Shown in pieces: positions 56,325 through 64,000 of a stretch of DNA of 64,000 nucleotides. The number at the start of each line of letters is the position of its first letter. Positions within the stretch are counted from its first letter, which is position 1. The position numbers and the translations under genes are program-made. This stretch comes from Halichoerus grypus (taxonomy: Eukaryota > Chordata > Mammalia > Carnivora > Phocidae). The DNA lies in contig NW_027555061.1 in the NCBI RefSeq assembly GCF_964656455.1, forward strand, positions 1 through 64,000, in the 5' to 3' direction. Under the pieces are notes generated by a model, which was not told where the DNA came from, did no database searches, and worked only from the letters and a program-made list of their open reading frames with translations.

Positions 56325-58849
56325 GTGAGAGCCCGGGGAACGGGTTCCATACGTAGCACGGAGGGAGAAACAGGCCGGTGCAGAAAGCACCTCTCGAACC
56401 AGCTCCAGTTTCATGAAACTAGCATTCCTCTTGCCCGGGTGTGTGGAGCTTTAATATGCAGGCACCTCCCTCGAAGGAACGACAGTGTAGAGAAACCGTC
56501 CTTTAGCTACGGTCCACCTCTCTGCAGGAGAAAGCACTTTACGTTGTCCACGGGTGAGAAACTGCGGAACGAGTTGCATACATAACACGGAGCGAGAAAC
56601 AGGCCGTTGCAGACGGCCCCTCTCGAGCCAGCTCTAGTTTCATGGAACTAGCATTCCACTTGCACGGGTGTGTGCAGGTCTAAAATACAGGCACCTCCCT
56701 CGAAGGAAAAACAGTGTAGAGAAACCGTGCTTTAGCTACCGTCCACCTCTCTGAAGGAGGAAGCAGTTTACCGTGTACTGTGGGTGAGGGCCTGGGGAGC
56801 GGGTTCCATATGTAAATCCGAGGGAGACACAGGCCGGTGCAGAAGGTACTTCTCGAACGAGCTCCAGTTTCACGAATGTAGCATTCCTCTTACACGGGTG
56901 TGTGGAGGTCTAATATCCAGGCACCTCCCTCGAAGGAACAACAGTGTGGAGAAAACGTGCTTTAGCTACCGTCCAGCTCTGTGAAGGAGAAAGCAGTTTA
57001 CGGTGTACCAGGAGTGAGAGCCTGGGAAACGGGTTGCATTCATAACCCGGAGGGAGAAGCAGGCCGGTGCAGAAGGCACCTCTCGAACCAGCTGTCGTTT
57101 CAAGAAACTAGCATTCCTCTTGCACGGGTGTGTGGAGCTTTAATATGCAGGCACCTCCCTCGAAGGAACGACAGGGTAGAGAAACCGTCCTTTAGCTACT
57201 ACGAACTCTCTGAAGCAGAATGCACTTTACGGTGTACCATGGGTGAGAGCCCGGGGATCGGGTTCCATACATAGCACGAAGGAAGAAACAGGCCTCTGCA
57301 GAAAGAACCTCTCGAACCAGCTCCAGTTTCATGAAACTAGCATTCCTCTTGCACGGGTGTGTGGAGCATTAATATGCAGGCACCTCCCTCGAAGGAACGA
57401 CAGTGTAGAGAAACTGTCCTTTAGCTACCTTCCACCTCTCTGCAAGAGAAAGCTGTTTACGTTATCCACGGGTGAGAACCTGGGGAACGAGTTCCATACA
57501 TAACACGCAGCTAGAAACAGGCTGTTGCAGACGGCCCCTCTCGAGCCAGCTCTAGTTTCATGGAACTAGCATTCCACTTGCACGGGTGTGTGGAGGTCTA
57601 AAATGCAGGCACCTCCCTCGAAGGAACAACAGTGCAGAGAAACCGTGCTTTAGCTAGCGTCCACCTCTCTGAAGGAGGAAGCAGTTTACCGTGTACTCTG
57701 GGTGAGAGCCTGGGGAACGGGTTCCATACGTAAATCCGAGGAAGAGACAGGCCGGTGCAGAAGGTACTTCTCGAAAGAGCTCCAGTTTCATGAATGTAGC
57801 ATTCCTCTTACACGGGTGTGTGGAGGTCTAATATCCAGGCACCTCCCTCGAAGGAACAACAGTGTGGAGAAAACGTGCCTTAGCTACCGTCCACCTCTCT
57901 GAAGGAGAAAACAGTTTACCTTGTACCAGGGGTGAGAGCCTGGGGAACGGGTTGCATTCATAACCCGGAGGGAGAAACAGGCCGGTGCAGAAGGCACCTC
58001 TCGAACCAGCTGTCGTTTCAAGAAACTAGCATTCCTCTTGCACGGGTGTGTGGAGCTTTAATATGCAGGCACCTCCCTCGAAGGAACGACAGTGTAGAGA
58101 AACCGTACTTTAGCTACTCGGAACTCTCTGAAGCAGAATGCAGTTTACGGTGTACCATGGGTGAGAGCCCGGGGAACGGGTTCCATACATAGCACGGAGG
58201 GAGAAACAGGCCTGTGCAGAAAGCACCTCTCGAACCAGCTCCAGTTGCATGAAACTAGCATTCCTCTTGCCCGGCTGTGTGGAGCTTTAACATGCAGGCA
58301 CCTCCCTCGAAGGAACGACAGTGTAGAGAAACTCTCCTTTAGCTACCTTCCACCTCTCTGCAAGAGAAAGCAGTTTACGTTATCCACAGGTGAGAACCTG
58401 GGGAACGAGTTCCATACATAACACGGAGCTAGAAACAGGCTGTTGCAGACGGCCCCTCTCGAGCCAGCTCTAGTTTCATGGAACTAGCATTCCACTTGCA
58501 CGGGTGTGTGGAGGTCTCAAATGCAGGCACCTCCCTCGAAGGAACAACAGTGTAGAGAAACCGTGCTTTAGCTAGCGTCCACCTCTCTGACGGAGAAAAC
58601 TGTGTACCTTGTACCAGGGGTGAGAGCCTGGGGAACGGGTTGCATTCATAACCCAGAGGGAGAAACAGGCCAGTGCAGAAGGCACCTCTCGAACCAGCTG
58701 TCGTTTCAAGAAACTAGCATTCCTCTTGCACGGGTTTGGGGAGGTCTAAAATGCAGGCACCTCCCTCGAAGGAACGATAGTGTAGAGAAACCGTACTTTA
58801 GCTACCAACGAACTGTCTGAAGGAGAATGCACTTTACGGTGTACCACGG
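56325..58849. repeat. HOR copy 23
   Basis: Complete 11-monomer copy with more substitutions than copies to the left: 56537 (G to C, m1), 57175 (T to G, m4), 57189 (A to C, m4), 57283 (G to A, m5), 57306 (C to A, m5) and 57879 (T to C, m7). The change at 57175 is shared with copy 25 and that at 57189 with copy 24. Confidence 0.97.
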
Positions 58850-61374
58850 GTGAGAGCCCGGGGAACGGGTTCCATACGTAGCACGGAGGGAGAAACAGGC
58901 CGGTGCAGAAAGCACCTCTCGAACCAGCTCCAGTTTCATGAAACTAGCATTCCTCTTGCCCGGGTGTGTGGAGCTTTAATATGCAGGCACCTCCCTCGAA
59001 GGAACGACAGTGTAGAGAAACCGTCCTTTAGCTACGGTCCACCTCTCTGCAGGAGAAAGCAGTTTACGTTGTCCACGGGTGAGAAACTGCGGAACGAGTT
59101 GCATACATAACACGGAGCGAGAAACAGGCCGTTGCAGACGGCCCCTCTCGAGCCAGCTCTAGTTTCATGGAACTAGCATTCCACTTGCACGGGTGTGTGC
59201 AGGTCTAAAATACAGGCACCTCCCTCGAAGGAAAAACAGTGTAGAGAAACCGTGCTTTAGCTACCGTCCACCTCTCTGAAGGAGGAAGCAGTTTACCGTG
59301 TACTGTGGGTGAGGGCCTGGGGAGCGGGTTCCATATGTAAATCCGAGGGAGACACAGGCCGGTGCAGAAGGTACTTCTCGAACGAGCTCCAGTTTCACGA
59401 ATGTAGCATTCCTCTTACACGGGTGTGTGGAGGTCTAATATCCAGGCACCTCCCTCGAAGGAACAACAGTGTGGAGAAAACGTGCTTTAGCTACCGTCCA
59501 GCTCTGTGAAGGAGAAAGCAGTTTACGGTGTACCAGGAGTGAGAGCCTGGGAAACGGGTTGCATTCATAACCCGGAGGGAGAAGCAGGCCGGTGCAGAAG
59601 GCACCTCTCGAACCAGCTGTCGTTTCAAGAAACTAGCATTCCTCTTGCACGGGTGTGTGGAGCTTTAATATGCAGGCACCTCCCTCGAAGGAACGACAGT
59701 GTAGAGAAACCGTCCTTTAGCTACTACGAACTCTCTGAAGCAGAATGCACTTTACGGTGTACCATGGGTGAGAGCCCGGGGATCGGGTTCCATACATAGC
59801 ACGAAGGGAGAAACAGGCCTCTGCAGAAAGAACCTCTCGAACCAGCTCCAGTTTCATGAAACTAGCATTCCTCTTGCACGGGTGTGTGGAGCATTAATAT
59901 GCAGGCACCTCCCTCGAAGGAACGACAGTGTAGAGAAACTGTCCTTTAGCTACCTTCCACCTCTCTGCAAGAGAAAGCTGTTTACGTTATCCACGGGTCA
60001 GAACCTGGGGAACGAGTTCCATACATAACACGCAGCTAGAAACAGGCTGTTGCAGACGGCCCCTCTCGAGCCAGCTCTAGTTTCATGGAACTAGCATTCC
60101 ACTTGCACGGGTGTGTGGAGGTCTAAAATGCAGGCACCTCCCTCGAAGGAACAACAGTGCAGAGAAACCGTGCTTTAGCTAGCGTCCACCTCTCTGAAGG
60201 AGGAAGCAGTTTACCGTGTACTCTGGGTGAGAGCCTGGGGAACGGGTTCCATACGTAAATCCGAGGAAGAGACAGGCCGGTGCAGAAGGTACTTCTCGAA
60301 AGAGCTCCAGTTTCATGAATGTAGCATTCCTCTTACACGGGTGTGTGGAGGTCTAATATCCAGGCACCTCCCTCGAAGGAACAACAGTGTGGAGAAAACG
60401 TGCTTTAGCTACCGTCCACCTCTCTGAAGGAGAAAACAGTTTACCTTGTACCAGGGGTGAGAGCCTGGGGAACGGGTTGCATTCATAACCCGGAGGGAGA
60501 AACAGGCCGGTGCAGAAGGCACCTCTCGAACCAGCTGTCGTTTCAAGAAACTAGCATTCCTCTTGCACGGGTGTGTGGAGCTTTAATATGCAGGCACCTC
60601 CCTCGAAGGAACGACAGTGTAGAGAAACCGTACTTTAGCTACTCGGAACTCTCTGAAGCAGAATGCAGTTTACGGTGTACCATGGGTGAGAGCCCGGGGA
60701 ACGGGTTCCATACATAGCACGGAGGGAGAAACAGGCCTGTGCAGAAAGCACCTCTCGAACCAGCTCCAGTTGCATGAAACTAGCATTCCTCTTGCCCGGC
60801 TGTGTGGAGCTTTAACATGCAGGCACCTCCCTCGAAGGAACGACAGTGTAGAGAAACTCTCCTTTAGCTACCTTCCACCTCTCTGCAAGAGAAAGCAGTT
60901 TACGTTATCCACAGGTGAGAACCTGGGGAACGAGTTCCATACATAACACGGAGCTAGAAACAGGCTGTTGCAGACGGCCCCTCTCGAGCCAGCTCTAGTT
61001 TCATGGAACTAGCATTCCACTTGCACGGGTGTGTGGAGGTCTCAAATGCAGGCACCTCCCTCGAAGGAACAACAGTGTAGAGAAACCGTGCTTTAGCTAG
61101 CGTCCACCTCTCTGACGGAGAAAACTGTGTACCTTGTACCAGGGGTGAGAGCCTGGGGAACGGGTTGCATTCATAACCCAGAGGGAGAAACAGGCCAGTG
61201 CAGAAGGCACCTCTCGAACCAGCTGTCGTTTCAAGAAACTAGCATTCCTCTTGCACGGGTTTGGGGAGGTCTAAAATGCAGGCACCTCCCTCGAAGGAAC
61301 GATAGTGTAGAGAAACCGTACTTTAGCTACCAACGAACTGTCTGAAGGAGAATGCACTTTACGGTGTACCACGG
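58850..61374. repeat. HOR copy 24
   Basis: Complete copy. It shares C at 59714 in m4 with copy 23, A at 59831 in m5 with copies 22, 23 and 25, and C at 59999 (GTCAGA at the m6 start) with copy 25. It lacks the copy 23/25 change corresponding to 57175. Confidence 0.97.
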
Positions 61375-63899
61375 GTGAGAGCCCGGGGAACGGGTTCCAT
61401 ACGTAGCACGGAGGGAGAAACAGGCCGGTGCAGAAAGCACCTCTCGAACCAGCTCCAGTTTCATGAAACTAGCATTCCTCTTGCCCGGGTGTGTGGAGCT
61501 TTAATATGCAGGCACCTCCCTCGAAGGAACGACAGTGTAGAGAAACCGTCCTTTAGCTACGGTCCACCTCTCTGCAGGAGAAAGCAGTTTACGTTGTCCA
61601 CGGGTGAGAAACTGCGGAACGAGTTGCATACATAACACGGAGCGAGAAACAGGCCGTTGCAGACGGCCCCTCTCGAGCCAGCTCTAGTTTCATGGAACTA
61701 GCATTCCACTTGCACGGGTGTGTGCAGGTCTAAAATACAGGCACCTCCCTCGAAGGAAAAACAGTGTAGAGAAACCGTGCTTTAGCTACCGTCCACCTCT
61801 CTGAAGGAGGAAGCAGTTTACCGTGTACTGTGGGTGAGGGCCTGGGGAGCGGGTTCCATATGTAAATCCGAGGGAGACACAGGCCGGTGCAGAAGGTACT
61901 TCTCGAACGAGCTCCAGTTTCACGAATGTAGCATTCCTCTTACACGGGTGTGTGGAGGTCTAATATCCAGGCACCTCCCTCGAAGGAACAACAGTGTGGA
62001 GAAAACGTGCTTTAGCTACCGTCCAGCTCTGTGAAGGAGAAAGCAGTTTACGGTGTACCAGGAGTGAGAGCCTGGGAAACGGGTTGCATTCATAACCCGG
62101 AGGGAGAAGCAGGCCGGTGCAGAAGGCACCTCTCGAACCAGCTGTCGTTTCAAGAAACTAGCATTCCTCTTGCACGGGTGTGTGGAGCTTTAATATGCAG
62201 GCACCTCCCTCGAAGGAACGACAGGGTAGAGAAACCGTACTTTAGCTACTCCGAACTCTCTGAAGCAGAATGCACTTTACGGTGTACCATGGGTGAGAGC
62301 CCGGGGATCGGGTTCCATACATAGCACGAAGGGAGAAACAGGCCTCTGCAGAAAGAACCTCTCGAACCAGCTCCAGTTTCATGAAACTAGCATTCTTCTT
62401 GCACGGGTGTGTGGAGCATTAATATGCAGGCACCTCCCTAGAAGGAACGACAGTGTAGAGAAACTGTCCTTTAGCTACCTTCCACCTCTCTGCAAGAGAA
62501 AGCTGTTTACGTTATCCACGGGTCAGAACCTGGGGAACGAGTTCCATACATAACACGCAGCTAGAAACAGGCTGTTGCAGACGGCCCCTCTCGAGCCAGC
62601 TCTAGTTTCATGGAACTAGCATTCCACTTGCACGGGTGTGTGGAGGTCTAAAATGCAGGCACCTCCCTCGAAGGAACAACAGTGCAGAGAAACCGTGCTT
62701 TAGCTAGCGTCCACCTCTCTGAAGGAGGAAGCAGTTTACCGTGTACTCTGGGTGAGAGCCTGGGGAACGGGTTCCATACGTAAATCCGAGGAAGAGACAG
62801 GCCGGTGCAGAAGGTACTTCTCGAAAGAGCTCCAGTTTCATGAATGTAGCATTCCTCTTACACGGGTGTGTGGAGGTCTAATATCCAGGCACCTCCCTCG
62901 AAGGAACAACAGTGTGGAGAAAACGTGCTTTAGCTTCCGTCCACCTCTCTGAAGGAGAAAACAGTTTACCTTGTACCAGGGGTGAGAGCCTGGGGAACGG
63001 GTTGCATTCATAACCCGGAGGGAGAAACAGGCCGGTACAGAAGGCACCTCTCGAACCAGCTGTCGTTTCAAGAAACTAGCATTCCTCTTGCACGGGTGTG
63101 TGGAGCTTTAATATGCAGGCACCTCCCTCGAAGGAACGACAGTGTAGAGAAACCGTACTTTAGCTACTCGGAACTCTCTGAAGCAGAATGCAGTTTACGG
63201 TGTACCATGGGTGAGAGCCCGGGGAACGGGTTCCATACATAGCACGGAGGGAGAAACAGGCCTGTGCAGAAAGCACCTCTCGAACCAGCTCCAGTTGCAT
63301 GAAACTAGCATTCCTCTTGCCCGGCTGTGTGGAGCTTTAACATGCAGGCACCTCCCTCGAAGGAACGACAGTGTAGAGAAACTCTCCTTTAGCTACCTTC
63401 CACCTCTCTGAAAGAGAAAGCAGTTTACGTTGTCCACAGGTGAGAACCTGGGGAACGAGTTCCATACATAACACGGAGCTAGAAACAGGCTGTTGCAGAT
63501 GGCCCCTCTCGAGCCAGCTCTAGTTTCATGGAACTAGCATTCCACTTGCACGGGTGTGTGGAGGTCTCAAATGCAGGCACCTCCCTCGAAGGAACAACAG
63601 TGTAGAGAAACCGTGCTTTAGCTAGCGTCCACCTCTCTGAAGGAGAAAACTGTGTACCTTGTACCAGGGGTGAGAGCCTGGGGAACGGGTTGCATTCATA
63701 ACCCAGAGGGAGAAACAGGCCAGTGCAGAAGGCACCTCTCGAACCAGCTGTCGTTTCAAGAAACTAGCATTCCTCTTGCACGGGTTTGGGGAGGTCTAAA
63801 ATGCAGGCACCTCCCTCGAAGGAACGATAGTGTAGAGAAACCGTACTTTAGCTACCAACGAACTGTCTGAAGGAGAATGCACTTTACGGTGTACCACGG
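61375..63899. repeat. HOR copy 25, most diverged complete copy
   Basis: Complete 11-monomer copy. I count changes from the consensus at 62225, 62251, 62356, 62396, 62440, 62524, 62936, 63037, 63411, 63432, 63500 and 63641. The one at 62440 (C to A) breaks the otherwise near-invariant TCGA of the conserved block in m5. The one at 63641 gives m10 the GAAGGAG form seen in types B and C instead of the usual GACGGAG. Confidence 0.97.
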
Positions 63900-64000
63900 G
63901 TGAGAGCCCGGGGAACGGGTTCCATACGTAGCACGGAGGGAGAAACAGGCTTGTGCAGAAAGCACCTCTCGAACCAGATCCAGTTTCATGAAACTAGCAT
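63900..64000. repeat. HOR copy 26, partial: start of m1
   Basis: First 101 bases of an A-type m1 monomer cut by the window end. It has three differences from the m1 consensus in this short stretch (63951, 63952 and 63978), more than any other m1 over the same interval. The array continues to the right. Confidence 0.95.

Larger units (their letters stand above)
1..64000. repeat. Satellite array, 11-monomer HOR of 2525 bp
   Basis: The whole window is head-to-tail satellite DNA with no unique sequence. The monomer is 229-230 bp and eleven monomers form a 2525 bp higher-order repeat. HOR starts fall exactly 2525 bp apart from 87 to 53112 and again from 56325 to 63900, so there is no net indel within either run. 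One 3213 bp copy sits between them. HOR copies differ by only a few substitutions each, whereas monomers within a HOR differ from each other much more, which is the hallmark of HOR satellites. Arrays like this usually form centromeric or pericentromeric heterochromatin; that role is inference here, because no flanking sequence or chromatin data are visible. I do not recognise the monomer as a named family. An array of such uniformity is also vulnerable to assembly error in copy number. Confidence 0.98.

Noticed and set aside
1..64000. CRISPR array or bacterial repeat region
   Set aside because: There are no short repeats with unique spacers of uniform size. The 229-230 bp units are all related to each other, which fits satellite DNA.
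1..64000. Tandem gene family, rDNA spacer or tRNA cluster
   Set aside because: No rRNA-like or tRNA-like sequence was recognised and no gene body lies between the repeats. The satellite fills the whole period.
1..64000. Alpha satellite or another well-known named satellite
   Set aside because: Alpha satellite monomers are about 171 bp and AT-rich. This monomer is 229-230 bp and about 51% GC, and I recognised no matching sequence in families I know.

Overview
The window is one uninterrupted array of eukaryotic satellite DNA. I see no real protein-coding gene, RNA gene, transposon, CRISPR array or unique sequence anywhere in it. The basic unit is a 229 or 230 bp monomer of about 51% GC (118 of 229 bases counted by hand in one monomer), and every copy lies in the same orientation. 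Hundreds of near-identical tandem monomers in a higher-order repeat (HOR) are typical of centromeric or pericentromeric chromatin of animals and plants. I do not recognise the family and cannot name the organism. HOR arrays of this kind are best known in primates but are not confined to them.

Layout. Eleven monomers (m1 to m11) make a 2525 bp HOR that repeats without net insertion or deletion from 87 to 53111 (21 copies). One enlarged 14-monomer copy follows (3213 bp, 53112-56324), then three more 2525 bp copies to 63899. Partial copies lie at both window edges (1-86 and 63900-64000). The monomers fall into four types, A (229 bp), B (230), C (230) and D (229). The HOR reads ABCD-ABCD-AB-D. 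An older 918 bp tetramer was therefore tripled and lost one C monomer through a B/C fusion in m10. The hierarchy has three levels: about 229.5 bp, 918 bp and 2525 bp.

The enlarged copy (copy 22) contains a second B/C-type fusion. The head of m10 joins the tail of m7 inside a 30 bp stretch of identity, which duplicates m8-m9-m10 (688 bp). Sequence variants on the two sides of the junction belong to different HOR lineages, which points to unequal exchange between non-identical repeats.

Each monomer has three notable elements in its middle third: a short dyad (perfect AGTTTCATGAAACT in m1 and m5), then 3 bp downstream in type A a segment resembling the CENP-B box (8 of 9 core positions in type C), then a 21 bp block identical in all 11 monomer types. 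These are candidate protein-binding or structural sites, not demonstrated ones.

HOR copies differ by few substitutions. Shared variants define lineages: copies 1-4, 5-13, 14-21 and 22-25, with a patchwork inside 17-22. Private substitutions become more frequent in copies 22-26, as would be expected if the homogenised core ends not far to the right. The short open frames starting at GTG in each monomer are by-products of the repeat. Monomer length is not a multiple of three and frames end within one or two monomers.
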